Shown one piece after another: positions 50,060 through 59,175 of a stretch of DNA of 64,000 bases (position 1 is the first letter of the stretch; every line of letters begins with the position of its first letter). Source of the DNA: an uncultured Bryobacterales bacterium (lineage in GTDB: Bacteria; Acidobacteriota; Terriglobia; Bryobacterales; UBA6623); assembly GCA_951813065.1 (NCBI GenBank), contig CATOTH010000010.1, positions 124,001-188,000 of the forward strand, given 5' to 3'. Below the pieces are notes generated by a model that worked only from the letters and a program-made list of their open reading frames with translations, did no database searches and had not been told where the DNA came from. Made by a program: the position numbers and the translations under genes.

Positions 50060-51520
50060 TCAGTCCTTGCGCGTCCAGGAGTACTCGGCCGGATCGAACC
50101 GGTAGGCCGACTTGAGCGGAGCCGGGGAGGCGTCGTGGGTCGGCAGCAGCTGGCGCAGCGTCCGCTTGACCGCCCGCAGGCTGTCCGAGGAGGCGAGGTT
50201 CACGTGTTCGGCCGGGTCGGACTCCCGGTCGTAGAGCTCTTCAGTGCCGTCCCGGTAGCGGATGTACAGCCATTTCCCGCGGCGAACGGCGTGGTTGCCC
50301 TCAAGGTACGTCATTCCCGCGTGGCGGGCCGGTTCCGATTTTGGGTCTTCCAGCAGCCCCCGCAGGCTCGTGCCTTCCAGTTCCGGGCGCTGCGGGAGTC
50401 CCGCGAGGTCGAGCAGCGTAGGATATACGTCCAGCAGGCTGACAGGACGGTCGCATATCGTGCCGGCTTCGATTCCGGGACCGCGGACGATGAGCGGCAC
50501 ATGCGTCGAGCGCTCCCACAGCGTCGACTTGTACCAATGATTCTTCTCGCCGAGGTGGAAGCCGTGGTCGGAAGCGAACAGGACGACGGTGTTGTCGGCA
50601 TGGGCGCTGGCGTCGAGCGCGTCGACCAAGCGCCCCACGAGCCCGTCGGCGAACGCGATGTTGGCTGCGTAAGCCGCCACGGCCTCCCGCCATTTCCCGG
50701 TCTCGCGCAGCAACTGGAAGACCTCGGCCCCCCGGTCGGCCAGGCGGCGCCCTTCCGCCGGGATATCGTCCAGGTCGTCCGACGGCACAATCGGCAGCAT
50801 GGCTTCTTCGACAGGGAACTGCTCGAAGTAGGGAGCTGGGGCGTACCACGGCAAATGGGGGTGGAAGAGTCCCACGACTAGGAAGAACGGCCGGGAATGC
50901 GCCTCATGCAGGAACGCCTCGGCGCGGGCAACGGACAGAACGTCCCCGTATTCCTGCTCCGCGATGGCAAGCGTTCCCCAGTCCAGCTCGTGGCGAAACG
51001 GTTCGACGCCAGCCAGCGGATGCCCGGGCGGGGCGGAGCTCGGGTCGATACCGGGGTAGGCGCTTCCCCGGCGGTCCCACGGATCGTCGAACTGGAGCGG
51101 GAAGTACTCGTCCCAGAGGTCCGGCGGATTGAATCCGGCAGTGTGATGGAACACCTTGCCGGCACCTGCGACCGTGTAGCCGGCCAGGCGGAATGCCTCC
51201 GGCAGCGTCACGGCATCGGGCAGGTGGGGCCGCCACCAGTGACCGTTGTCGTAGATTCCGGTTGTCGAGGGACGCAGCCCTAGCAGGATCGCCGTGCGGG
51301 AGGGGTTGCACTTCGGCGAGGCCGCGTACGCTTCCCGAAAGAGCGCCCCTCCTAGAGCCAGCCGGTCGATTCGCGGCGTGCGGGCCGTTGGCCAAGTGCC
51401 AAGTGCCCCCACCCAGTCATTGAGGTCGTCGGCGAGGATCACGAGTACGTTCGGGCGGTTCGCGGCGCAAGCCGGCGAAAGGGCAACCAGTGCGAGCGTG
51501 ACGAGGGCGACGGTCTTCAC
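50060..51520 (-). CDS. Sulfatase, iduronate-2-sulfatase-like
   Basis: 486 residues from GTG 51520. The upstream extension in the same frame to 51916 overlaps the MerR gene and is not real. A signal peptide (VALVTLALVALSPACAA) leads into NRPNVLVILADDLNDW. The formylglycine site is CNPSR with Cys71. Iduronate-2-sulfatase-like features are GLRPSTTGIYDNG, GKVFHHTAG, LFHPHLPWYAP and FASDHGFHLGEKNHWYKSTL. It would act on sulfated glycans outside the cytoplasm. It diverges from the MerR gene. Confidence 0.9.
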   Translation of the reverse strand: MKTVALVTLALVALSPACAANRPNVLVILADDLNDWVGALGTWPTARTPRIDRLALGGALFREAYAASPKCNPSRTAILLGLRPSTTGIYDNGHWWRPHLPDAVTLPEAFRLAGYTVAGAGKVFHHTAGFNPPDLWDEYFPLQFDDPWDRRGSAYPGIDPSSAPPGHPLAGVEPFRHELDWGTLAIAEQEYGDVLSVARAEAFLHEAHSRPFFLVVGLFHPHLPWYAPAPYFEQFPVEEAMLPIVPSDDLDDIPAEGRRLADRGAEVFQLLRETGKWREAVAAYAANIAFADGLVGRLVDALDASAHADNTVVLFASDHGFHLGEKNHWYKSTLWERSTHVPLIVRGPGIEAGTICDRPVSLLDVYPTLLDLAGLPQRPELEGTSLRGLLEDPKSEPARHAGMTYLEGNHAVRRGKWLYIRYRDGTEELYDRESDPAEHVNLASSDSLRAVKRTLRQLLPTHDASPAPLKSAYRFDPAEYSWTRKD

Positions 51521-51628
51521 TGCGGTGTCAAGGCGAGTGTACAGGACGTTCCGTTTCCGCGGCGGCGGGTTGGACGGCAAGCGGACCGATTCGGATCCTC
51601 GGTATTGCGGTAGGATGATGTTTCGCTC

Positions 51629-52039
51629 ATGGCCGGGGAACGTAGCGGCGGGCGTCAGGATCCGGTGATTCCGGACCGGATGTTCTTTCGGATCGGGGAC
51701 GTCAGCGCACTGGTGGGCGTGGAATCCCACGTGCTGCGATTCTGGGAAAGTGAGTTCCCGTCTCTCACCCCCCGCAAGACGAACAGCGGCCAGCGTCAGT
51801 ACCGGCGCAAGGATGTCGAAACTGTGATCGCCATCAAGCGGCTGCTCTATGACGAGGGCTACACGATTGCCGGAGCCCGCCGAGCGCTCCGTTCGAAGCG
51901 CGAGCCCAGCGACCAAGCCTTGAAGGACCAGAGCTCCGCTGGCCCGGCTGAGCGCGCCCCGACGGCATCGCCGGACGCTCTCCAGGAGATCCGCGCGAAG
52001 CTGACGCAGATCCTGGAACTGCTGGGGCCCTCGCGCTGA
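51629..52039 (+). CDS. MerR-family transcriptional regulator
   Basis: 136 residues. [20 protein letters not shown], then [20 protein letters not shown] and [20 protein letters not shown] form a complete MerR DNA-binding domain. It ends with a short helix ([16 protein letters not shown]) and no effector domain. The group with WESEFP usually occurs near ihfA/phenylalanine tRNA synthetase genes in proteobacteria; here it is next to a sulfatase and mqnE. Convergent with mqnE, 13 bases apart. Confidence 0.88.
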   Translation: MAGERSGGRQDPVIPDRMFFRIGDVSALVGVESHVLRFWESEFPSLTPRKTNSGQRQYRRKDVETVIAIKRLLYDEGYTIAGARRALRSKREPSDQALKDQSSAGPAERAPTASPDALQEIRAKLTQILELLGPSR

Positions 52040-52052
52040 AGGCGTCCGCGGC

Positions 52053-53198
52053 TCAAACGGCCAGCGTCATCAACGCTTCGTCTCGCGACACCTCGCGATA
52101 GTGGGTGTCGCGTTCCACCGGCTCCCGTCCCGCGTGGCGGATGAGTCGGATCAGTTGGTCCCGTCGGAGCGCCTGGGGCGTCTTGGCGCCCGCGTCGTGG
52201 TAGATCTTCTCCTCCACGACTGTCCCGTCAAGGTCATCCGCCCCGAAGCGCTGGGCGACCTGGGCGATCTTGGGCGTCATCATGACCCAGTACGCCTTGA
52301 TGTGGGGGAAATTGTCGAGCAGCAGCCGGGCGACGGCGACAGCCTTGATGTCCTGGAATCCCGAGGTCATGGGCAAGTGGCTCATCGGCGTGTTCTCTGG
52401 ATGGAACGCCAGGGGGATGTAGGTCTGGAAACCGCCCGTGTCGTCCTGCAGTGCCCGCAGACGCATCAGGTGGTCGACGCGGTCCTCATGGGTTTCGATG
52501 TGCCCGTACAGCATCGTGGCGTTGGACTTCAGCCCGAGCTGGTGTGCCGTGCGAGCGGTCTCGATCCACTCGTTCCCGTCAATCTTGTGATCGCAGATGA
52601 TGCGCCGCACCCGCTCCGAGAAGATCTCCGCGCCGCCGCCGGGCAGTGAATCCACGCCGGCATCGCGGAGCTGTTCGAGAGTCTCGCGGATCGACAGCTT
52701 CTCGCGCCGGGCTAGGTAGCCGATCTCGACCATCGTCAGCGCCTTGAGGTGAACCTTGGGGAATCTCTCTTTCAGCCCGCGAAACATCTGGGCGAACCAG
52801 TCGATTCCGAGTTCCGGGTGGAGCCCGCCGACGACATGGAACTCAGAGACCTCTTCGGTATAGCCCACTCCCGCCGTATGCCAGACCTGCTCCAGCGACA
52901 TCGTGTACGCCGACGGGTTGCGCTTCTGCTTCCCGAAGGCGCAAAGCTTGCAGGCCGCCACGCAGACGTCGGTTGGATTGAGGTGGCGGTTGACGTTGAA
53001 ATAGGTCTTGTTGCCGTTGAGGCGCTCGCGCACGGCGTTGGCGAGGTAGCCCAGCGTCAGCAGGTCGCTCGTGCGATACAGGGCGACGCCGTCCTCGAAG
53101 GACAGCCTCTGGCCCGCCAATACCTTATCGGCGATCGGGGCCAGTTTCGTATCGGCGATCCGCGGAACCAAGGGCTCCTCCGGATCCCAAGATACCAT
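52053..53198 (-). CDS. mqnE: MqnE, aminodeoxyfutalosine synthase (radical SAM)
   Basis: 381 residues. The radical-SAM cluster motif is CVAACKLC (Cys79, Cys83, Cys86). It is flanked by the MqnE/CofH-type sequences YFNVNRHLNPTDVCV and YTEEVSEFHVVGGLHPEL. Further landmarks are DSLPGGGAEIF and FQTYIPLAFHPENT. It joins the enolpyruvyl product of MqnA with S-adenosylmethionine in the futalosine route to menaquinone. ATG 53198 is chosen because the longer frame adds an unrelated low-complexity leader. Confidence 0.93.
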   Translation of the reverse strand: MVSWDPEEPLVPRIADTKLAPIADKVLAGQRLSFEDGVALYRTSDLLTLGYLANAVRERLNGNKTYFNVNRHLNPTDVCVAACKLCAFGKQKRNPSAYTMSLEQVWHTAGVGYTEEVSEFHVVGGLHPELGIDWFAQMFRGLKERFPKVHLKALTMVEIGYLARREKLSIRETLEQLRDAGVDSLPGGGAEIFSERVRRIICDHKIDGNEWIETARTAHQLGLKSNATMLYGHIETHEDRVDHLMRLRALQDDTGGFQTYIPLAFHPENTPMSHLPMTSGFQDIKAVAVARLLLDNFPHIKAYWVMMTPKIAQVAQRFGADDLDGTVVEEKIYHDAGAKTPQALRRDQLIRLIRHAGREPVERDTHYREVSRDEALMTLAV

Positions 53199-53244
53199 GC
53201 CGAACGGGCCCGGAATTCTACGCTGCGAGTGCTTTCGGGGCATG

Positions 53245-53279
53245 CCGCATGCTCCTCGAGACCGCCCGGGAGCATGCGG
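53245..53279. repeat. Eleven-base perfect inverted repeat
   Basis: CCGCATGCTCC (53245-53255) and GGAGCATGCGG (53269-53279) pair perfectly around a 13-base loop. It lies between the metallo-beta-lactamase gene stop and the mqnE start on the same strand. No T-run follows on either side. It could be a terminator lacking a U-tract, a processing site or an operator. Confidence 0.5.
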
Positions 53280-53306
53280 GAGCACCCGTCCGGGAGCGAC
53301 CCGGAC

Positions 53307-54149
53307 CTACCGCCGCTCCTCCTCGAGTTGCCTCAGGTACAGCGATTCCAGTCTCTCCACCGCCGCCAGGAAGCCTTCCGGGTCGACGAACGTGTCGGGG
53401 TCGTACGCCTGGCCCGGGTGGTATTTTTCGTGCAGCCCGTACTGCGAGCCATGGGCAGACACCCAGATGTCGATCTGCATCGCCTTCTGCCGCCGGAACG
53501 TCTTCGCAAAGTCTTCGGCGACCCCTGGATAGGTTGGATCGACGACCAGCTTCTTGCCCCGGTTGATCGTTCCCATGTTCGCGATCACGACCCTGAATTC
53601 CCGGTCGTCCTCACGTACCGTCATGGAGTAGCTGGAGCTTCCGGCTGTGTGGCCCGGCGTCTCGATCACGGTCAGCCGGGTCGATCCGAGCTCGATCACC
53701 TCGCCGTCAGAGAGGACCCTGTCCACGGCCACGGGCTGAAAAGACACCCTGCCCCCGAAGTGGGGGTCGCTGAAGCCGCCGTCCTCCAGCACCGGGGCGT
53801 CACCGGCGGTGGCCCACATCTCGGCTCCGGCGATTTGCTTGATTTCGGCGAGCGCCGCGGTGTGGTCCCAGTGCGCTTGCATCGTGAGCAGGATCTTGAT
53901 GTCTTCGAGCCGGAATCCGAGCGACTCGATGTTGTCACGGATTGACGTTGTCGAGTCCTCCAGCGCGGTATTGATCAGGATGTGGCCGGCTTCGGAAGTG
54001 ACCAGGAACACTCCCAGGTCGTACGTGCCGACGGCGTAGAGGTTGCCGACTACGCGATGAGCGGGAAACGGTCGCGTCCAGCCTTCCGGCTGCGCTCCGA
54101 GTGGCAGGACTGAAACGGCAAGAAGGCAGGCTGTGGCCAAAGCGCGCAT
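53307..54149 (-). CDS. Subclass B3-type metallo-beta-lactamase-fold protein
   Basis: 280 residues with a signal peptide (cleavage near LPLGAQ), so periplasmic. The zinc motif is QAHWDH: Gln91, His93, Asp95 and His96, then His167 in ETPGHTAG and His233 in VSAHGSQYG. The Gln in the first position is as in GOB-type B3 enzymes, in which His116 is replaced. Overall layout matches subclass B3 (NLYAVGTYDLGVFLVTSEAG start). Whether it hydrolyses beta-lactams is unknown; many family members have other substrates. It is upstream of mqnE, with the 53245-53279 stem-loop between. Confidence 0.88.
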   Translation of the reverse strand: MRALATACLLAVSVLPLGAQPEGWTRPFPAHRVVGNLYAVGTYDLGVFLVTSEAGHILINTALEDSTTSIRDNIESLGFRLEDIKILLTMQAHWDHTAALAEIKQIAGAEMWATAGDAPVLEDGGFSDPHFGGRVSFQPVAVDRVLSDGEVIELGSTRLTVIETPGHTAGSSSYSMTVREDDREFRVVIANMGTINRGKKLVVDPTYPGVAEDFAKTFRRQKAMQIDIWVSAHGSQYGLHEKYHPGQAYDPDTFVDPEGFLAAVERLESLYLRQLEEERR

Positions 54150-54240
54150 GCTGTCTAGTATCGCGATTTTCCTATCGAAGGCTGCTGGTTTCCGCCCGGG
54201 CTATCGTTGGACCCGCCGGTCACCCTGGTGGTCATCCGCG

Positions 54241-55122
54241 TCAGGACACCAACCACAGGTCCGCGGCCCAGGACGCGAAGAAAAGTACGCTCACCCAGCC
54301 GTTGATCGCGAAGAACGCCGCGTCGACCCGGGACATGTCGTCCGAGCGCACGAGTGATTGCTCGTAGACCAGCAAGGCCGCCACCACCGCGATCCCGGCC
54401 ATGGCCACGAGGCCGAGGCCCATTGCCCGCCAGGCGGCCGCAAGTAGAGCGATCATGCCGGCGTGGAAGATCCGTGATACCAGCAGGGCTTTCGCGATGC
54501 CAAACCGGGCAGGAAGGGAATGCAGACCGGCCGATCGGTCGAACTCGACATCCTGGCACGAATAGATGATGTCGAATCCGGCCGTCCACAGCGTCACGGC
54601 CGCCGAGAGCAGCAAGATGGCCGGATCGATCGTGCCGCGAATCGCGATCCACGCCGCCGCGGGCGCAATTCCGAGAACCGCTCCCAGCACGAGATGCGAA
54701 AGCGCCGTGAAGCGTTTGGTGAAGGAATAGCCGAGGGCGATGGCGAGGGCCAGTGGGCTCAACTTCAGGCAGAGCGGGTTGAGCTGTGCCGCTGCCGCGA
54801 CGAACGCCACCGATGCCAGTGCCACAAACGCGGCGGCGAACCGCTTCGAGAGCGCCCCGGCCGGCAGCGCCCGACCGGATGTCCGCGGATTCCTGGCGTC
54901 GATCGGTGCGTCGAGCAGCCTGTTGAAAGCCATTGCCGCCGATCGCGCCGCCACCATGGCGACGATGATCCAACCGAACTTCCAGGCGATCTCGCCGGAT
55001 TGCGGCTCAGTGCCCCGCAACGCGAGCAACGCGCCCGTCAGCGCGAACGGCAGCGCGAAGATCGAATGCTGGAACTTGATCGCTTCGAGGACTTGCCCTG
55101 TCTGCCGGACCAGGCCGTTCAT
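54241..55122 (-). CDS. mqnP: UbiA-family prenyltransferase, probably MqnP
   Basis: 293 residues and about eight membrane segments. The first Asp-rich motif is in AFNRLLDAPIDARNPRTSGR (NxxxDxxxD) and the second is SCQDVEFDR. It belongs to the UbiA-like group that prenylates the futalosine-pathway acid. This is inferred from the motifs and from mqnE in the window. Its ATG overlaps the trpC stop by four bases (ATGA), so it is the last gene of the fabD-fabG-trpC-mqnP operon. Confidence 0.85.
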   Translation of the reverse strand: MNGLVRQTGQVLEAIKFQHSIFALPFALTGALLALRGTEPQSGEIAWKFGWIIVAMVAARSAAMAFNRLLDAPIDARNPRTSGRALPAGALSKRFAAAFVALASVAFVAAAAQLNPLCLKLSPLALAIALGYSFTKRFTALSHLVLGAVLGIAPAAAWIAIRGTIDPAILLLSAAVTLWTAGFDIIYSCQDVEFDRSAGLHSLPARFGIAKALLVSRIFHAGMIALLAAAWRAMGLGLVAMAGIAVVAALLVYEQSLVRSDDMSRVDAAFFAINGWVSVLFFASWAADLWLVS

Positions 55123-55910
55123 TGATCGATTCCGAGCAGGGCCGACAGCGCCCGACCCCGGTCCGGCTGGCGCATGAGGCTTTCCCCGACCAGGAATCCC
55201 TGGTAGCCCGCGTCCATCAGCTTCGCTAGGTCGTCCGGCGCGTGGATTCCGCTCTCGCTGATGCGCAGGATTCCTTCCGGAAATCGACCGGCCAGGTCCA
55301 GCGAGGTGTCCAGGGATACTTCCATGGTCTTGAGATTGCGGTTGTTGACCCCCACGAAGTCCGCGCCGGCCCTTAGCGCCCGTTCGAGCTCGTCGGCGTC
55401 GTGCACTTCCACCAAGGCATCGAGGCTCAACTCGCCGGCTGCCGCGAGCAGTTCGGACAACTCCGTGTCCTCGAGCACCGCCACGATCAGCAAGACGCAG
55501 TCCGCCGAGTGGGCCGAGGCCTGCAGGAGGTGGTAGCGGTCCAGCGTGAAGTCCTTTCGCAGCACCGGCAGGGAAGTGGCCGTCCGCGCCGCGACCAAGT
55601 GGTCGAGCGAGCCCTGGAAGAACTGCTTGTCTGTCAAGACGGACAGACCCGCCGCCCCTGCTTTTTGATAGCCCCTGGCAATTGCCGCCGGGTCGAAGTC
55701 GTTCGCGATCAGACCTGCCGACGGTGAGGCCTTCTTGATTTCCGCGATGACTGCCGGCCTCTTGGACCCGACCGCCTCCCGGAAGCCGCGGCGCACCGGA
55801 AGGGATCTGCGCTCCAGGTCCTCCTGCTTGACCAGCGTGCGCTCCGAGACCAGTTCCGCCCGCTTTCGCACGACGATCTGCTCCAGGACCGTCAAGTCGC
55901 GTGCTGGCAT
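55119..55910 (-). CDS. trpC: Indole-3-glycerol-phosphate synthase
   Basis: About 263 residues. TIM-barrel landmarks of TrpC: VIAEIKKASPSAGLI (catalytic Lys), SVLTDKQFFQGS, LPVLRKDFTLDRYHLLQ, DFVGVNNRNLKTMEV and RISESGIHAPDD. It closes the indole ring in tryptophan synthesis. No other trp gene is in the window. The ATG at 55910 gives a TGATG junction with fabG; a GTG at 55913 would give a four-base overlap. Its position between fatty-acid and quinone genes is unusual. Confidence 0.95.
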   Translation of the reverse strand: MPARDLTVLEQIVVRKRAELVSERTLVKQEDLERRSLPVRRGFREAVGSKRPAVIAEIKKASPSAGLIANDFDPAAIARGYQKAGAAGLSVLTDKQFFQGSLDHLVAARTATSLPVLRKDFTLDRYHLLQASAHSADCVLLIVAVLEDTELSELLAAAGELSLDALVEVHDADELERALRAGADFVGVNNRNLKTMEVSLDTSLDLAGRFPEGILRISESGIHAPDDLAKLMDAGYQGFLVGESLMRQPDRGRALSALLGIDQ

Positions 55911-56635
55911 CACATGTACAATCCGCCGCTGACGTTGAGCACGTGCCCGGTGATGTAGCCGGACTCCTCGCTCGCCAGGAAGCAGACAGCCCCCGCGATC
56001 TCGTCGAGTTGCCCCATGCGGCCCAGAGGCACTTGGGAGAGGATCCTCGCCCGCGCCTCCTCATCCAGCTCTCCCGTCATGGCGGTGTCCACGAATCCCG
56101 GCGCCACAGCGTTGACCGTGACGCTGCGGGCGGCGAGCTCAAGCGCGAGCGACTTGGTCAGTCCGATGATGCCCGCCTTGGAAGCTACGTAGTTCACCTG
56201 GCCGGGGTTGCCGGACAGCGCGACGACGGAGGCGACATTGACAATCCGGCCCCAGCGCTTGCGGACCATGTTCCGCATGAAGGCCCGGGCGCAGCGGAAA
56301 CTCCCGGTGAGATTGGTGTCGAGAACGCGTTGCCAATCATCGTCCCGCATGCGCATCGCCAAGCCGTCGCCGGTAATTCCGGCGTTGTTGACGAGGATAT
56401 CGATGGACTTGCCGTGGCTGGCCGCGACCGCGTCGATCGAGGCCTGGTCTTGCACGTCAAGCTGCACCGCGTCGGCATTCCCTCCGTCGGCGCGGATCTC
56501 CTCGACCAGCGCGGCCAGCTTGTCGGCCTGGCGCGCTCCCGCGACTACGTGCGCTCCCCTGGAAGCCAGCGCCTTGGCGCAGGCCCTGCCTATCCCTTGG
56601 CTTGCGCCGGTAACGAGGGCGACACGATCCGTCAT
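55910..56635 (-). CDS. fabG: 3-oxoacyl-[acyl-carrier-protein] reductase
   Basis: 241 residues, a short-chain dehydrogenase. NADP motif TGASQGIG, DILVNNAGITGDGLAMRM, catalytic Ser in VASVVALSGNPGQ and the YVASK Tyr/Lys pair, ending in LNVSGGLYM. The sequence is typical of FabG. Its ATG overlaps the fabD stop by four bases. It reduces 3-oxoacyl-ACP in fatty-acid synthesis. Confidence 0.95.
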   Translation of the reverse strand: MTDRVALVTGASQGIGRACAKALASRGAHVVAGARQADKLAALVEEIRADGGNADAVQLDVQDQASIDAVAASHGKSIDILVNNAGITGDGLAMRMRDDDWQRVLDTNLTGSFRCARAFMRNMVRKRWGRIVNVASVVALSGNPGQVNYVASKAGIIGLTKSLALELAARSVTVNAVAPGFVDTAMTGELDEEARARILSQVPLGRMGQLDEIAGAVCFLASEESGYITGHVLNVSGGLYM

Positions 56636-57555
56636 GCTGCGATCTCCTCCACGCTCTTGACATCATGCGTGCTACTACCTGGGAGCGTGCGGTCGATAGC
56701 TCGCAGCAAGCCGGTAAGCACGCGTCCCGGGCCGACTTCCACAAACCGCGAGACGTTGCGGGACGCCAGACGCTGCACGCTGCGCGCCCAGAGTACCGGG
56801 TTCGGAATCTGCTGCTTGAGCCCTTCCCGCGCTTCCGCGCCGGTGGTGATCTCGCGGGCCTCCCAATTGTTGACGAGAGGGACTTGCAGGTCCTTGAAAT
56901 CCGCGCCGTCCAGGTCCGCGGCCATCGCGTCGCGGGCGGGTTCCATCAAGGCGCAATGGAACGGCGCGCTCACTTCGAGCAGGACCGCCCGCCGCGCTCC
57001 CGCCGCCTTTGCGGCCTGGACAGCCCTACCGACGGCTTCGGCATGACCGGCTATGACGATCTGCATCGGAGAGTTGAGGTTGGCCGGTGAGACCACCTGG
57101 CCTTGCGCCACGGAATTGCACACCTGCTCGGCTGTCTCCGCGCTGATGCCCAGAAGCGCCGCCATCGCGCCCACTCCCGCGGGAACGGCCTCTTGCATGC
57201 ACCGGCCCCGCTTGCGCACCAGACGCACCGCGTCTTGAAATCCCATGGAACCGGCCGCCACCAAGGCTGAGTACTCCCCGAGGCTGTGCCCGGCGACATA
57301 GTCCGGCTGAATCCCTTTCTCGCGCAGTACTTCAAAGGTAGCGATCGATACCGTCAGGATCGCCGGCTGGGTGTTCTCCGTCAGCTTCAGAGCGTCGGCT
57401 GGCCCTTCGAAGCAGAGCTGTGACAGCGGGAAGCCGAGGGCTTCGTCGGCTTGGTCGAAGACCGCCCGTGCCGCGGGATTCCGCTCCGCCAGTTCGCGGC
57501 CCATGCCGGGTGCCTGCGAGCCCTGTCCGGGAAACAAGAACGCGGTCACGGGCAT
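56632..57555 (-). CDS. fabD: Malonyl-CoA:ACP transacylase
   Basis: 307 residues. FLFPGQGSQAPGMGRELAER start, active-site Ser in GHSLGEYSALVAAG, the arginine in RLVRKRGRCMQEA and His in SAPFHCALMEPA. It loads malonate onto ACP. ATG 57555 is preferred over the upstream start at 57642, which overlaps the divergent methyltransferase gene. It is the first gene of the four-gene operon; only about 80 bases separate it from that divergent gene. Confidence 0.95.
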   Translation of the reverse strand: MPVTAFLFPGQGSQAPGMGRELAERNPAARAVFDQADEALGFPLSQLCFEGPADALKLTENTQPAILTVSIATFEVLREKGIQPDYVAGHSLGEYSALVAAGSMGFQDAVRLVRKRGRCMQEAVPAGVGAMAALLGISAETAEQVCNSVAQGQVVSPANLNSPMQIVIAGHAEAVGRAVQAAKAAGARRAVLLEVSAPFHCALMEPARDAMAADLDGADFKDLQVPLVNNWEAREITTGAEAREGLKQQIPNPVLWARSVQRLASRNVSRFVEVGPGRVLTGLLRAIDRTLPGSSTHDVKSVEEIAA

Positions 57556-57634
57556 GGGCGGGCCGCCAAGATTCGAGTGTACCAACAGGCCGCCCAGCGC
57601 TTCGCGCGACCGAGGGGGTGCGAGAATCGGAGCA

Positions 57635-58843
57635 ATGCGCACGACTGTCCGGATCGAGAAGCTCGTCTACGGCGGAGCTGGGTTGGCCCGGCACGAGGGG
57701 CAGACCATGTTCGTGCCGTTTGTCCTGCCTGGAGAGCAGGTCGAGGTCGACGTTTCCGCCGGCAAAGCGGTGTCGCGGAGCGCACCCGCTGCCTGGGTGG
57801 AGCGGTCCCCCGAACGCGCGGAGCCGCCCTGCCCGGTGTTTGCGCGCTGCGGAGGGTGCCACTACCAGCACATTCCGTACGAGCATCAGGGCGAGTTCAA
57901 ACAGGAGATATTGCGCGAGACCCTGCGCAGGATCGGTGGATTGCAGTGGAACGACGATATTCCCGTCGTTTCCGCCGAGCCCTGGGGCTATCGGAATCGG
58001 TCGCAGCTCCGCTTCGCCTCGCTGAACGGAACGGTGCAAACAGGTTTCTTCGCTGCCGGGTCCCATCGCCTGGTCGCCGCGGACGAGTGCGCCGTCAATT
58101 CCCCGGCCCTGAGCCGGGCACACCGGGTCCTCGCCGAGATGGCGGCCGACCGCAGATTTCCGAGGGCGCTGCGACAGCTCGAGCTCGTCACGAACGAGAG
58201 CCAGTTGCAGATCAACCTGCCGAGGCGTCCAGGCCCGATGCCGGGACGGTTCTGGCGGTGGTGCTCCGAGCGCCTCGGAGTGGATCGGCCTGGAGCGCCG
58301 ATCACCTTCGAGTCCCGCGGAGATCGTTTCCGTGTCAGCGGGCGCTCGTTCTTCCAGGTGAACCGCCACCTTGTCGGGAGCCTGGCCGAACAAGCGATCG
58401 GCGAGGCCATGGGTGCGCTTGCGTTGGATCTCTATTGCGGCGTGGGGCTGCTGACGGTACCGCTCGCCCGCCGCTTTTCCGCGGTCGTGGGAGTTGATTC
58501 CGGCCCTTCGGCGTCACGCGACCTGCACGCAAACGCTCAGAAGGCGGGCCTGCCGGTGCGCGCTGTGCAAATGGATGTCTTGGAATTCCTGCGCGGGTTC
58601 GGCGAAACACCTGACTTGATCGTGGCCGATCCGCCTCGCGCGGGGTTGGGAGACGGCGTGGTTGAACAGCTCCAGCGCATCGGTGCGCCCCGGCTTCGGC
58701 TGGTTTCCTGCGATCCGGCGACCTTGGCGCGAGACTTGAAAGGGCTCCTCGCTGGCGGCTACGAGGTGGAGACCTTGGCGCTGGTCGATCTATTTCCCCA
58801 GACCTACCATGTCGAGACAGTCGCCGCGTTGCGGTGCCGGTGA
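57635..58843 (+). CDS. Class I SAM-dependent rRNA uracil methyltransferase (RlmD/TrmA group)
   Basis: 402 residues. A TRAM-like N-terminus (VRIEKLVYGGAGLARHEGQ) is followed by the iron-sulfur cysteines CPVFARCGGC (Cys66, Cys72, Cys75). The C-terminal methyltransferase shows ALDLYCGVGLLTVPLARRF, VADPPRAGLG and the catalytic Cys in LVSCDPATLARDL. Members make 5-methyluridine in 23S rRNA or tRNA; which of RlmC, RlmD or TrmA applies cannot be decided here. ATG 57635 has a close GGAG. It diverges from fabD. Confidence 0.92.
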   Translation: MRTTVRIEKLVYGGAGLARHEGQTMFVPFVLPGEQVEVDVSAGKAVSRSAPAAWVERSPERAEPPCPVFARCGGCHYQHIPYEHQGEFKQEILRETLRRIGGLQWNDDIPVVSAEPWGYRNRSQLRFASLNGTVQTGFFAAGSHRLVAADECAVNSPALSRAHRVLAEMAADRRFPRALRQLELVTNESQLQINLPRRPGPMPGRFWRWCSERLGVDRPGAPITFESRGDRFRVSGRSFFQVNRHLVGSLAEQAIGEAMGALALDLYCGVGLLTVPLARRFSAVVGVDSGPSASRDLHANAQKAGLPVRAVQMDVLEFLRGFGETPDLIVADPPRAGLGDGVVEQLQRIGAPRLRLVSCDPATLARDLKGLLAGGYEVETLALVDLFPQTYHVETVAALRCR

Positions 58844-59175
58844 GAGCGCCTTGACCTGGTCATACCGCGGAGCGGCTGACCGGTTCGAGGTGCCCGGCCG
58901 TGCCGCAGTCTGGGGAACTGTCAAAGCCAGCACCGGCGATATCGAGGTCGATCGGGATGAAGGAGAGAGAGAACGCTTCGCCATCAAGGCTACAGGAATG
59001 AAGCTCGCATGGGTTCGTGATGGTGGGGGCCGCGCTACAGTGACACCCGGACTCAAGCAGCCCGGAGACTAACCGAACCAGTTCAAGTCGTGGTGTCGGC
59101 CACAGCAGCCAGTGGCGCTGCCCGACTCCCGGCCCCCTGCGAAGATCTGGTGTCCTCCAAACAGTCAAGAGGTAC
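58844..59175. other. Intergenic region, no gene supported
   Basis: A plus-strand frame (58809-59072) overlaps the methyltransferase end, has no ribosome-binding site and shows no domain. Nothing else is recognisable. Confidence 0.35.

Noticed and set aside
50060-51916. Sulfatase with 132 extra N-terminal residues
   Set aside because: The extension runs over the MerR gene and lies before a proper signal peptide at 51520.
52749-53945. 398-codon plus-strand frame
   Set aside because: It is antisense to mqnE and the metallo-beta-lactamase gene and shows no domain.
54241-56064. A 607-codon frame that seems to fuse a basic protein to the prenyltransferase
   Set aside because: Its first half is the shadow of trpC and fabG; the ATGA overlap at 55122 gives the real start.
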